Positions 26,601 through 36,242 of a DNA stretch of 64,000 bases are shown piece by piece (positions within the stretch are counted from its first letter, which is position 1; the number at the start of each line of letters is the position of its first letter). The notes beneath the pieces are model-generated. The model saw only the letters and a list, made by a program, of their open reading frames with translations. It had not been told where the DNA came from and searched no databases. The position numbers and the translations under genes were made by a program. This DNA comes from Oribacterium sp. KHPX15. GTDB taxonomy: Bacteria > Bacillota > Clostridia > Lachnospirales > Lachnospiraceae. The stretch lies in NCBI RefSeq assembly GCF_900107835.1, contig NZ_FNRG01000021.1, forward strand, positions 1 to 64,000, read 5' to 3'.

Positions 26601-29600
26601 CAAAAGATACAGTCTTGTTCGCTGCTGCATCAGCATGTGAGAGTTCTGCGCTAAGTACCTTGCCTTCGCTCATCACATCTGACCACTCACCGTCACCCTT
26701 TCTTCTCTGAAGCTCGAACACTATATGATCAACCTTAGAGTCGAAACCACGTACTTCATCCTTCCATGTCTTGGTAACATCAAGTCTTGTGAGATCAAGT
26801 GTGTTGGTTACGGTTGTTTCGAAGTAGTAAGGATTCTTCTCAATGATTTTGCCATTTTTATCCTTGATATCCTCAGTTACATTGTAAACTGATTCAACCT
26901 TACTGAATTCACCAAAGCCTGTTCCATTGGTTTCTCCCTCAAGTTCTCCGGAAATGCTGTCAGGATTCTCGACAGTTCTCACAATCGTGCTTCCGTCTGC
27001 ACCCTCAGGATATGTAACCGAGTACTCCACAGCACGGTACTTTATCTCATGATACGTATGATTTACATCATCGTAAGCATAAGGGAAAAGTCCTGTCTTC
27101 TCTGCAATACTGTAGGCGCCTGTCTCCTTTCCATTTTCATCCACTGTTTTCCAGAATACAGATTCCATTGTCACCGGAATATTTTCGTTGGTATCCGGAT
27201 CCTTCTCTTTAAGCTCAAGTCGCTTCCATTCGTTTTTACCATCCTGGATCTGATAGTAAATATGGTATGTGATGGTCTCAGGTAAAGCTTTCTTATTGTA
27301 GAGTTCCAAAAGCTTTTCTCCTGAAATCTCCTTATTACCCTTACCGGTCTTAAACTTCTTGACCGCATGAAGATCAATGGTCTTGAATACGTTCTTTCGG
27401 CCGGTAACTGTAACAACTTTACCGCTCTCATCAACGACTTTACCGTCAGGTGGATTGGTTCCGTCTACACCGCCGTCAAGATATACCACTCCGTCAGGTG
27501 TATTCTTTACGCCTGCACCTCCGTACCAGAAGCTGCCGTCTCTTGTCTCAACAACAAACGGAGCATAATCCTTCCAGCCTTCAGGTTTAACCTCTTCTAC
27601 ATAGTATCTGTAGTAGTAACCTCTTGTTGGCTCATACTTCAGAAGCTCACTTATTGTAGCAGTCCATCCGTTAGCCTCATTAAGAGTGAATGTATAATCC
27701 TGATCGTCTTTTTTGATTAATGTTCTGTTATCTGCTGCCGTACTGTTGTTGTGATACAGTCTGTAAAGATTGAAATGAATTTCCTCAGGAAGGATGTTGA
27801 TTCCATCATATCCGCTATCCTTAGTATCCCAAAGCTTTAAGACCTTAAGTGGCTCACGGTCCTTTCTATAGGTATTGATGATACCTGCAGCACCGTTACC
27901 CTTACCGCTGTCAATGTCATAGCTGCCATCTACTGCGACATCATATCCATCCCAGCTGCTGTCATGACGGACTACCTTTCTTTCTTCAATAGTACTTGTT
28001 GTTGCCTTCGCAGACCTGGTTTCATCAAAAGTAATTTTTGATGAAGCTCCGGTCTTCAGGTTTTCTTTCGCTTCAAGTTTTGCATGACCATTCTCAAGAA
28101 TGTAATTACCATCCTCGTCAACGGCTACAGAAGCATTGTATACATCATAAGCTCTGGTGTAAGGTACTTTTCCGCCATCGGATGTCTCCTCAACCTTTTC
28201 AGAAATCACATACTTATATGGATTAAGGTTTGGTGCGTAGTACACCAGATCATTCCACTCAGCATATGCGTATCCCGACTTATCAGGATCGTTCTTGTCA
28301 ATCTTATATGTCAGCTCCTGCTCATCAAGTATCTTACCGGTGCCGTTAATGATATTACCATCTGCATTCTGGAGATATCTGTAAAGACGAATGGTGATCT
28401 TAGGCATATCATTGCCATGAACAGGATCCAGATACTTCTCGTCATATTCATTTTCGGGTTTGAATCCATCCCACTTCTTACAGAACTTGACTGAATAGTT
28501 CTTGGTCTCCTTGTACTTATTGACCGCCTTGATACCATTTGTCAAAGTATCATTTTCCTTTACCTCAAAGTCATAGGCTGCATGCAGAACCTTTATTCTT
28601 TCTGCTGTTTCCTTTTCTCCTTTCTTTGCGTCAAGTATGGAATACGTATCCGCTTCCTTTACAAAATATGTGTAAGGACGTCCTGTATTATCATACTTCG
28701 GTACATATGCCTGAACCTTATTTTCATCATTTTCGGTTTTGTTACCCTTGTAGAATGTGAAGTTTCTCTTATAGAGTTCATTTGCTCCCTCAAGTATAGC
28801 TACGAGATTGTTGTCGGTAGCCTCGAGATCCTCCTGACCCATAAGATCCCTTATTATGTCATACTCAGGAACCTTTTCTTCCTTTGGACTTCCCTCCGGT
28901 TCTCCGTAAGGTCTTCTCCAGAGTTCGAGTTCTACATCCGGAAGATTCTTATTGCTGTAACCATCCGGAAGGTTTTCATAAATCTTAACACCGCTAACTG
29001 TACGCTTGTTTCTCGGTCTGTTAACAAGTGTACCGGCATCATCTTCATTAAGTTCAACCTTCGCTGCAACTATAGTCTTGCCATCATACTCAAAAGTCTG
29101 AAGCCTCTTATCAAGATATGAATAAGTTGCTATGGTTTTTGAAAGATCTGTATATTGCGGAGATCCCTCAAATGCACCTATCTCTGCATACTCGTTGGTA
29201 TTCTCAGAAGCATAAGACTCACCGATATAGTAGTCATACTCGTAGAATTCCTCGGTAAATCTTGACTGAGGGTTGTACTTTACCTGCCACCAGTTATGAG
29301 CCTTCTGATCAAAACTTGTTGTATCCCAGTCGTAATCGATGTAGCTCTTCGTATCGAGAAGCTCAACATGATCTACTTTATTCTCATCTGTGTATTTACG
29401 ATAGAGATGGGAATAGATGTCCGGTCTGTCATTATCTCTGTCATCGTAGTCATCCCAGAACTTATTCACTACAGGAGTAATAGTTGCTGAGAGAGTATTC
29501 TTGATGGCAAATGAATACCTGTCACCTGTATGGTGATCTTTTCCAAGCTCGAATTCAGCAGTATTTCCGCTCATTACATAAGCGTCTTTATACTTCTTTG

Positions 29601-32600
29601 CCGCATCCTCTCTTCCTGTCCTGTAAATGAATTCCTCGTACTTATCCTCAGAATTCTTCACAAGATGTGGATTATAGTCTATAAGCTCACCCTTATCATC
29701 GTACTTACGATATGGGCCAAGCTTAGCTGACCAATCATTGGACTCGTCCAATGTTACATCAACTAATTCATTTCCAACCTGTACCTTCAGCTTTAAGGAA
29801 TCCGGTCTGGAAATATCTTTCATACGACCGTCAACCCATTCTTTTTTGATGTCAATGTATATAACACCGACTCTTACATTGGAGATTGCAAAGTCAAAGT
29901 TTCTGTTACCTATTACATTACCGTCTTCGTTGTACTGGTAGTTGATGTATCTGTTGGTTCCGGACTCGTCCTTCGCACTCTCACTGTTACAGATCAGTAC
30001 ATCGTAATCATAGAAATCACCCTGTACGAAACCGTAATCATCATCTTCATACTGCTTTTTCTGAAGCTCTGAGAAAGTCTCCTCTTTACCTTCATACTTA
30101 TTCCAGAAATGTCCAAGGTAGTAATCCTTGTTAGAGAAATCATCAACGATGGTTCTGCCGGCACCTATATAGTAGTGAACCGGATTATCTCCCATATAGG
30201 TTTCTATAACACGAAAATCACCTGATGTTGCAGTAGGGCTGTAATCATTATCTCTCCAGGCAACAAACTGATCATGAACCTCTGACGGTATCTTCATAAA
30301 TGAATATTTTGAATATACCTCATCATTCGGTGCTATATATGACGGTGTACCAACTGAATTCCATGTGCTTTCTCCGGCTGCCTTATACTGAAGTTCAAAG
30401 GTTACCTTCTGCCTTTTCTGAGATTCCTCTCCATCAAGCCACTCCTTATAGACAGTTATATACTCACCTTTACCGAGATTGTTGCTGATTCTGATCTCGT
30501 CAACAAGATATTTATCCCTGTCTGCAATATACGGAATGATATCAGTATCACTTGTACCGCTATAAACCTCCTCTGAGATTATATTCTCATATGTCGGATT
30601 ATATCCGCGATCCATGGCATCCTCATGTTCGAAAACAGAGTATGTGTATTCAGCGCCCTGAAGATCATATCTTGGAAGCAGCTTTTTATCTCTGTAATAA
30701 TTTATGAGAGTTTTGTTATCGCCTTCAACAGCCTCCTCTGGAATTTCCATGGGACTTTCGAATCTGTCAACGATAATTACATCAGTAAAATCCTGCTGTA
30801 ACTGGCTAAGATCAGTTATTTCCTTTGAAACCAGATTACCTTCGCCGTCATAGCTCCTGATTATGCTGCCCACCTTGTAGGTTTTACTGATAACACCTAT
30901 CTTTTCGTTATCCCGGAAAACATCAAAACTAACTGTTGCTTCTTTTCTTTCGATATCACCAAGTGAAATTCCTTCAGGGAATCTCTTGGTGATCTTGACC
31001 TGTGCATTACCGACAAGTCTGTTTGTGATATCGACATTTACATTACCGTCGGCATTAACCTCGGTTTCCATTTCCTGTACATATCTGTATCCATCAGCTG
31101 TCAGATAATATATTGGGCCATCTTCAATTTTTATCTTCTCGGCAGCCTTGAATCCCTCCTGATCATTCTCATCTGCCACCTTGGTTGAAACATAGCCTTC
31201 ATCTACATAGTAGTAAAGTCTTCTTCCCTCTTTATCGTACTTATCCAAAGTCCAGCTATGACTCTTTGACTTCTGCTCAGAAGAGAATCCTGTAAGAACT
31301 GAAGTTGATGCCAGCTTTACCTTTCCATCCTTGTCACGGCTGTAAACATTGAGCTCAACCTCTGCATCAATATCCTGTCTTGCAGTTGCAGTCCAGGTCT
31401 TGGTTGCCTTAACAGTTACTTTATCAGTTATGAGATTTACGAGCTTCTCGCCATTAAGTATGAATTGTCCGCCATGAAGAGTGGTATCGTTTGGATCCTC
31501 ACTATCAGGTCTTCTGATGAGGCTTCTTACATAGCTGTTGGAACCGCCTTCTGTATGTTCCTTTCCTATATAGATAAGCTGAACACCGTCACCGTTATAT
31601 GCTGAAAGTGCACCGCTGCCTGGAATCGTCAGCTCATAGAGCTTGTTCTCACCGTTATCGATATTCTTTACTATAGGAACATAAACCTGATCCTGGATAG
31701 GAGATCTGTAGGTCCATCTGTCTTCACTGGTTCTTGCATATCTGTAGACAAGGATGCTTGCCTTAGGTCTTGCTTCGACAATATCCTGTGTAGCTTCATC
31801 CTTCCACAGCTTATACATCACATAGTCTGTATCACCGGCAAGTATGTTAACGAGAGTTCCGCCATTATATACACCATTGGTTTTATTGGAGGCATTTCCA
31901 ACATTATTATATGTTGGTTCATAACGACGATTGGTTATAGCATTGCCTTCTTCACCTGTAGTTCGCTCAAGTCCGGTAATCTTTTCCTGAGTCAGATAAT
32001 AGTGAACATTATAGTCACCCTTATCGTAAGCATATCCCTTAACCGTTACAGTCCAGGTATTATCTCCGTTATCTGTAACTGTAGCTGCGCATTCCTCATA
32101 GTCTGAAACCAGATAGTCTTTTTCTTCCTTATCCTTCCAAATAACAGACATTGTAGCAGGATGATCGGCATCACCCTTTACAATCTTATAAAGAGAAACA
32201 TACTGCTTCCAGTTTTCGATAGATGGTCTGTCACTGCCAAGTTTATCTATATCGTTCCACTGTATGGTTGTAGTGAATGTCTGGATCTCATAGTTTCGAA
32301 GAACACTACCGTTTGGATCTTCGTCACCATTCTCATTCTCATACTTACTGAAATAATGCTTCTTTAACTCATCCTCTTCAGCAAGACGATACCTGATATT
32401 TGTCTCAACTGTCTCGTTACGCACAACGGCGCCGGTATCGTTCTTTTCACGTATTACATCTACCTTCTTATCAAAAAGAACATCTTTGAAATTATATACA
32501 TATGATGTCTGAGTTTTAACGATATTGGCATTCACCGGTAAAGGAACATTAGCCTCAGAATAACCAAGTTCCTTCATGGCATCAGCATCAAGTTTTTTCC

Positions 32601-35600
32601 ACTCCGTATAATCAGGACCTAAGGAGTACTCAAGATACATGTAGCTGCTTACATCCACATCCTTGTTGCCCACAAATTTGTTCTTTTCTTCAGGAGTCTT
32701 TCCGCCGTCTTCCCAATACTTCTTGACAGACTGGTTTGTACTTCTTCCTTCAATGAAGAATATGTTTTCTTTCTTATTTGAATTCTCCTGTTTTCTTAAG
32801 AGATCGATAGCATTAGTTTCACCTATACCGGTTATCACCTGATATTTGGTATCATCTGTTACATCAAGGTACATTCTTAATGTCTCGTCATCTGACTTAA
32901 CAGTAAAACTATACTCTTTCTTATTGGCATCCAGTTTGATCGTTAATGTATCATTTTTATATGATGATCCACTGGGCAGACCACTTACGCTGACAGCCCT
33001 TCCTGCGGCTGCGTCACGATCCAGTATTTTAAATGTTAAATAAGTAGGATTGTTCTTATCGGAAGATACCGGTACATTCTCAAGCTTGAGATATACAGGA
33101 TATTCTATATACTCCGCATAGGTAAGTGTAAGTACAGCGTCTTCAGTAAGGTCAAATGTTCCCTTGCTTGTCTTGTACTGGAAATCGCTGAGCTGTTTGA
33201 TATTTGTATAATCTGTATCCCCTACTCTGAGGCTCGCACTTCTGTATCTGTATCCGCTTACTGTAAAGAGCTTCGAAATATCCGTAAGTGTCTTGGGATC
33301 TCTCGAATTTGCAGTATATGCAGTGATAGGATTCTTCTTTTCAGTATCCTTTTCATCATATATTTCTACAGTTAAATTGGGGACGATATAATCAATCTTA
33401 AATTGATTGTCTGCTTTAAGATTGTTTTCATCTGTAATCTTCGCAGCAAGTACGATATTGTTTACTGCTTTGTTTGGAGTTACTGCAGAAATCTTTGCAT
33501 CTTTGCTCTTTGTGATAACACTGAAGCTTGCAACATTTGCAGAAACCGTGATATCCAATGTTCCTTCAGAGCCGGCAGTGTACGGTGTATCTTCCCCGCC
33601 TTTTGTTCTGACGATTACTTCATCTCCGGCTTTAAGATCCTTTAATGAATAAGTAATAGCATCATCGTCAGCGGCCTCAAATGTTTCTCCGCCCTTCTTT
33701 ATCTCTTGTCCCACACTATATGCGTAGGTTTTTACATTAGTAATCTCAAAAGATGTAGGCGCATCCTGTTTATTGGAAAGAACCTGTCCTGAAATCTCTC
33801 CGGTTTCGGAAACCATGGTATAGTCCTTATTCTGGTACTCCTTAGGATTGATTGACAGAATGTCTGTAACGGCGATAGTGAATGACACATCGCTTGCGTT
33901 AACATTGAATTCCTTCTTATCATCGTTCTCTGATGTAACAACGAGCTCACGTGTTTCACCATTCTCACCGGTGATAACGATAGTTGCCTTACCGCCATTA
34001 CTTCCAAAACCGGTAAGCTCATATGTAACCTCTCCGGTGAGATCTTTCGTTGTCTGCTTTACATAGAAAGTATCATCGAGAGCCCAGCTCACGCTCTTAT
34101 GCGTAAGTGTTCCATCAGTTTCTCCGGAAACTGCCGATATCTCGCTTGATGTAGCACGATAAGTAACTCCGTCTCTTGTAACTTTTGTAACAGCAAAAGA
34201 CATACTGTCGGAATCTGATATAAGTCCAAGAGCAGTTTCAGCCGGTACATCATCGATTACTGAGCCGGTTTTATGTTCATTATAGAATTCTTCAAGTGCT
34301 GACGGGTCAGAGGAAATCTGTTCTATAAATGTCTTGAATTCATCCTCTGTTTCAGCAGCATCATAATTTGCAGCAACATTTGAACCCTCTGCACCTGTAA
34401 GCTCTACTGTGAGAGTATCTCCATCTCTGGAACTAAAGGATTCACTGGAAAGATCTGTATAGTATCCCTTAACCTTCGCTTTATCGGAATAAAATGCGAT
34501 TGTATATACAGAAAAGTCCTCTGTGTTTACACTGAGTTCTCCGTCTACGGATACATTGATACTGTCATCCGATTCAGGTGCATCCTGTCTCTCTTCATCT
34601 ACAGATACATTCTCGGGTTCCTCAGCCTTAACAAGCTCAGGTGCCTCAAGTTTCTCTTCCTGATCGGCACCACTTACGAGATCATCCCATGCTTCAAAAA
34701 TGTTTTCTATAAATGATTCTTTATCGTCATCAGCTTTAGCTGCCTTTTCGACATCTTCTTTATCAATATCCTTGAAGTGATAAACGGAAATGTACTTGTC
34801 TTCTGACTCAGCCGCATCAAGGATCTTCTTTGACTTGAAGGTAATGTTTACTTTTCTGTCACCTTCTGTAACAGGATCAAGTTCCTTTCCTTCAGCATCA
34901 ACAACCTTGATATCATAAGACAATGTGCTATCGATAACCTTGTCATCATCCAGCGCCTTTTCTACCGCCTCATCTATCTTTAAGTTGTCTCTGTCCTTAG
35001 TAATCTTCTCTACCTTAAGGCTGCTGTCATTGGGGAATACTCCTGCGGGAGCCGCAACCACGATTTCCACATCGTCGTCTGACCATACAGCCGAAAACTC
35101 TACGGCCGCCTCTTCCAAAACCTCTACGCTTATTGTCGGAAGTGAAGAATCAAACAGGACATACTTATCCTCGTCTTCTACTTCAGAAGTAAATCTATAT
35201 ATGCCCGGCTCATCAGTATCATATTCCCCTCCGAAGCTTGCATCATTCTCCCATGAAAGAGGAAGCTTTATAACAGAGTATCCGTCGAGGTCAAGACCTG
35301 TTTCCTTTTCTATATTTTTGATAGATGGTTTATCCTTAGAGGACAGCAGTTTCTTAACCTCTTCCCGCTGTTCATCCGTTATAAAGTCAATATTCTTGCT
35401 TATAACTGATTTTGTTGCCTCATCGAGGGTTGAAACCGACTCATCATCAATCTCGCTTATGGATGCTTTTTTTGTATCTGAATCTGCCGCTTCATTGACT
35501 TCGCTTGCTGATGCATATTCTATACTTATGTCTGCATCATCATCCTCGTCTGTCTCTGCATCCGCATCTGCATCACAGGCCAGTGCAAATATGGTCTTTG

Positions 35601-35817
35601 GCAGATCGAGACTTGACTCAGGTGTGCCAAACTCAACAACCTGATACGCCACATCTTCCGGCAGGTCGGCCAATGCCTTTACTGCATAATGCGATATGGA
35701 ACGTACGGCAGACGGGCTTTCCATCGCATAGCCCGTGACCCCGGCACTTAATCCGGAATCAACAACCATAAGTACGCACAATACCAATGATAGTAATTGC
35801 TTCGTTAACTTATTCAT
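23623..35817 (-). CDS. Giant cell-wall-anchored Cna-B repeat surface protein
   Basis: A 4064-residue exported protein. A signal peptide (KQLLSLVLCVLMVVDSGLSA) is followed by an acidic low-complexity stretch and about 1,150 residues of mixed domains. From about residue 1190 to 3970 come some 18 divergent Cna-B-type beta-sandwich repeats, each opening with a K-x-W-D/N motif (for example KNWDDMDDKYG, KIWDDDENRDG, KVWDDENN). Such repeats form stiff stalks of adhesins. The end is a sorting signal: RPGTGD, a hydrophobic helix and KKKKKQ, preceded by repeated VLGA-D/A-R units. The signal departs from LPXTG but TGD endings are common in Lachnospiraceae. I chose the ATG at 35817 (GGGGAAAG before it); an ATG at 35862 also has GGAG. 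The N-terminal ligand domain is not identified. Confidence 0.93.
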   Translation of the reverse strand: MNKLTKQLLSLVLCVLMVVDSGLSAGVTGYAMESPSAVRSISHYAVKALADLPEDVAYQVVEFGTPESSLDLPKTIFALACDADADAETDEDDDADISIEYASASEVNEAADSDTKKASISEIDDESVSTLDEATKSVISKNIDFITDEQREEVKKLLSSKDKPSIKNIEKETGLDLDGYSVIKLPLSWENDASFGGEYDTDEPGIYRFTSEVEDEDKYVLFDSSLPTISVEVLEEAAVEFSAVWSDDDVEIVVAAPAGVFPNDSSLKVEKITKDRDNLKIDEAVEKALDDDKVIDSTLSYDIKVVDAEGKELDPVTEGDRKVNITFKSKKILDAAESEDKYISVYHFKDIDKEDVEKAAKADDDKESFIENIFEAWDDLVSGADQEEKLEAPELVKAEEPENVSVDEERQDAPESDDSINVSVDGELSVNTEDFSVYTIAFYSDKAKVKGYYTDLSSESFSSRDGDTLTVELTGAEGSNVAANYDAAETEDEFKTFIEQISSDPSALEEFYNEHKTGSVIDDVPAETALGLISDSDSMSFAVTKVTRDGVTYRATSSEISAVSGETDGTLTHKSVSWALDDTFYVKQTTKDLTGEVTYELTGFGSNGGKATIVITGENGETRELVVTSENDDKKEFNVNASDVSFTIAVTDILSINPKEYQNKDYTMVSETGEISGQVLSNKQDAPTSFEITNVKTYAYSVGQEIKKGGETFEAADDDAITYSLKDLKAGDEVIVRTKGGEDTPYTAGSEGTLDITVSANVASFSVITKSKDAKISAVTPNKAVNNIVLAAKITDENNLKADNQFKIDYIVPNLTVEIYDEKDTEKKNPITAYTANSRDPKTLTDISKLFTVSGYRYRSASLRVGDTDYTNIKQLSDFQYKTSKGTFDLTEDAVLTLTYAEYIEYPVYLKLENVPVSSDKNNPTYLTFKILDRDAAAGRAVSVSGLPSGSSYKNDTLTIKLDANKKEYSFTVKSDDETLRMYLDVTDDTKYQVITGIGETNAIDLLRKQENSNKKENIFFIEGRSTNQSVKKYWEDGGKTPEEKNKFVGNKDVDVSSYMYLEYSLGPDYTEWKKLDADAMKELGYSEANVPLPVNANIVKTQTSYVYNFKDVLFDKKVDVIREKNDTGAVVRNETVETNIRYRLAEEDELKKHYFSKYENENGDEDPNGSVLRNYEIQTFTTTIQWNDIDKLGSDRPSIENWKQYVSLYKIVKGDADHPATMSVIWKDKEEKDYLVSDYEECAATVTDNGDNTWTVTVKGYAYDKGDYNVHYYLTQEKITGLERTTGEEGNAITNRRYEPTYNNVGNASNKTNGVYNGGTLVNILAGDTDYVMYKLWKDEATQDIVEARPKASILVYRYARTSEDRWTYRSPIQDQVYVPIVKNIDNGENKLYELTIPGSGALSAYNGDGVQLIYIGKEHTEGGSNSYVRSLIRRPDSEDPNDTTLHGGQFILNGEKLVNLITDKVTVKATKTWTATARQDIDAEVELNVYSRDKDGKVKLASTSVLTGFSSEQKSKSHSWTLDKYDKEGRRLYYYVDEGYVSTKVADENDQEGFKAAEKIKIEDGPIYYLTADGYRYVQEMETEVNADGNVNVDITNRLVGNAQVKITKRFPEGISLGDIERKEATVSFDVFRDNEKIGVISKTYKVGSIIRSYDGEGNLVSKEITDLSQLQQDFTDVIIVDRFESPMEIPEEAVEGDNKTLINYYRDKKLLPRYDLQGAEYTYSVFEHEDAMDRGYNPTYENIISEEVYSGTSDTDIIPYIADRDKYLVDEIRISNNLGKGEYITVYKEWLDGEESQKRQKVTFELQYKAAGESTWNSVGTPSYIAPNDEVYSKYSFMKIPSEVHDQFVAWRDNDYSPTATSGDFRVIETYMGDNPVHYYIGAGRTIVDDFSNKDYYLGHFWNKYEGKEETFSELQKKQYEDDDYGFVQGDFYDYDVLICNSESAKDESGTNRYINYQYNEDGNVIGNRNFDFAISNVRVGVIYIDIKKEWVDGRMKDISRPDSLKLKVQVGNELVDVTLDESNDWSAKLGPYRKYDDKGELIDYNPHLVKNSEDKYEEFIYRTGREDAAKKYKDAYVMSGNTAEFELGKDHHTGDRYSFAIKNTLSATITPVVNKFWDDYDDRDNDRPDIYSHLYRKYTDENKVDHVELLDTKSYIDYDWDTTSFDQKAHNWWQVKYNPQSRFTEEFYEYDYYIGESYASENTNEYAEIGAFEGSPQYTDLSKTIATYSYLDKRLQTFEYDGKTIVAAKVELNEDDAGTLVNRPRNKRTVSGVKIYENLPDGYSNKNLPDVELELWRRPYGEPEGSPKEEKVPEYDIIRDLMGQEDLEATDNNLVAILEGANELYKRNFTFYKGNKTENDENKVQAYVPKYDNTGRPYTYFVKEADTYSILDAKKGEKETAERIKVLHAAYDFEVKENDTLTNGIKAVNKYKETKNYSVKFCKKWDGFKPENEYDEKYLDPVHGNDMPKITIRLYRYLQNADGNIINGTGKILDEQELTYKIDKNDPDKSGYAYAEWNDLVYYAPNLNPYKYVISEKVEETSDGGKVPYTRAYDVYNASVAVDEDGNYILENGHAKLEAKENLKTGASSKITFDETRSAKATTSTIEERKVVRHDSSWDGYDVAVDGSYDIDSGKGNGAAGIINTYRKDREPLKVLKLWDTKDSGYDGINILPEEIHFNLYRLYHNNSTAADNRTLIKKDDQDYTFTLNEANGWTATISELLKYEPTRGYYYRYYVEEVKPEGWKDYAPFVVETRDGSFWYGGAGVKNTPDGVVYLDGGVDGTNPPDGKVVDESGKVVTVTGRKNVFKTIDLHAVKKFKTGKGNKEISGEKLLELYNKKALPETITYHIYYQIQDGKNEWKRLELKEKDPDTNENIPVTMESVFWKTVDENGKETGAYSIAEKTGLFPYAYDDVNHTYHEIKYRAVEYSVTYPEGADGSTIVRTVENPDSISGELEGETNGTGFGEFSKVESVYNVTEDIKDKNGKIIEKNPYYFETTVTNTLDLTRLDVTKTWKDEVRGFDSKVDHIVFELQRRKGDGEWSDVMSEGKVLSAELSHADAAANKTVSFEYLPAKDPNGSEYSYRAVEKAIVLKDGTVLKDDDFKVTLDDKSTGNQEGGTTAYEYRSENSDPEKSEDIYTKVLKSDFTNSLRLGSISVTKNWDDMDDKYGLRTDINVRLTASVDMKDESGRKSISEETRTLSAGNGYKASWSKLPIYDADGTVIKYTVQEYVVIDDKEVELPSYDATNLVRADENDSNTTNEFAIATDSTIVEFTNKLATTSFIVKKAWDTEDTDPTNANEEYKRHINVELEYSYDGENWFAVNAKNGQNIATVSEVLSEDNDYTYKWDDLPVRNNKGTPYIYRAKETNIIIYDKNGQEVKNLKVNVTKNTVGGYNYSIGETEQAEDRLQKATLSNILKKGDYAITKIWDDDENRDGLRPEEVTFHLERKTGDGEWTQLPAKFDRTITNQTEAGNGQWSIATWSQLPVEDAKGDAYSYRAVEDEVSHYEMRAIKSETFIERIVDGFVDLVRNIATWVLDLLGFADEVLEAEPKEDVGINLTEGEMSISTYSNIHRISTVDIDAVKKWDDMDDKYGDRPKEIKVTLYATYTNEDGIEVTEEVTNLELAYDEDKKITNPETLKASNGWKASWTGLPAYKRGLVGSRITYSVEETEVKGYEGDITLATESSIEKNEAEKWEFSIKNTLDPVDIVVRKNWDNEFAGIGDGVTGAEVVLQRKTGAADWANVYETVDGKESLMTHVINKTDSSWTVKDLPRFDKDGNEYSYRAVESSIILSDGSKVNVEDDGFVKGTVGAYVYTSTTEKTETGFRTDITNRMDTGSLRVSKVWDDENNSKNRRPAEIKVNLKTLTVTGGKENEINIDGISKTVTLSAANNWSDAAVWADVPVYTADGKRIYYVLSEESVSGYDTSYSSVTYGQVAVTGNGIEAARVYLENGQTSEVEFTNRLRTGGGKGGNGSSSRDPGSPSGGSVKGADRETPDEGSVLGADRDMPEEPRVLGAARRPGTGDMSHMTIYGITAVFSLAILGAWLSVYKKKKKQNAE

Positions 35818-36058
35818 ACTACTTTCCCCATTTGTTAAATGATTCTTTGCCCCATATGACATATTTCTCCAAAATGTCGATTCATTTTAGCATTAAAAGA
35901 GTTACAAATTAGATTAAATTTAATGCTAATTATTAAAAAATTTTAAACAAACTTAGTAATTTTTATTAATATTAAATGCCGCATGGATGTATTTAAGTTT
36001 TTGTGTTATTTAGTAAAACAAAATAATGATAAACCGATTTACCAAACATTTTTAGAAA

Positions 36059-36102
36059 GCCACCGGGGACGGTTCTCACTGGCGAGAACCGTCCCCGGTG
36101 GC
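36059..36102. repeat. Palindrome family A, copy 2 (perfect arms)
   Basis: Two 19-base perfect arms, starting GCCACCGGGGACGG and ending CCGTCCCCGGTGGC, flank a six-base centre. This is the cleanest copy of the family. It lies between two divergent genes, so it cannot be a simple terminator of either one. Confidence 0.9.
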
Positions 36103-36167
36103 TTAAGACATCTTCAGTTATGACCGTTTTTTATATTAAAATCATTCCTTATTCGGAGAAAAAATAT

Positions 36168-36183
36168 TACAATATTGTATAAA
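36168..36183 (+). promoter_or_regulatory. Palindrome overlapping a possible -10 box
   Basis: TACAATATTGTA (36168-36179) is a perfect 12-bp palindrome that overlaps TATAAA at 36178-36183, about 60 bases before the zinc-ribbon gene. It could be a repressor site over the promoter. The AT-rich context makes chance palindromes fairly likely. Confidence 0.3.
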
Positions 36184-36242
36184 CAGGTTTTTTAACGTCG
36201 TGATAATTTAATACGAAATCTTTATTTACAAGGGGAGTGTAT

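Larger units (their letters stand above)
35818..36242. other. Divergent AT-rich intergenic region
   Basis: This 425-base gap separates the divergently transcribed giant surface-protein gene and the zinc-ribbon gene. It holds one family A palindrome (36059-36102) and very AT-rich sequence on both sides. The region from 35870 to 36050 would carry the surface-protein promoter, but I could not select one -10/-35 pair with confidence because of the base composition. Confidence 0.5.

Noticed and set aside
34925-35644. A 239-codon Ser-rich open frame on the plus strand inside the giant surface-protein gene.
   Set aside because: It is antisense to an acidic low-complexity coding region, has no ribosome site and has a composition expected from the complementary codons.
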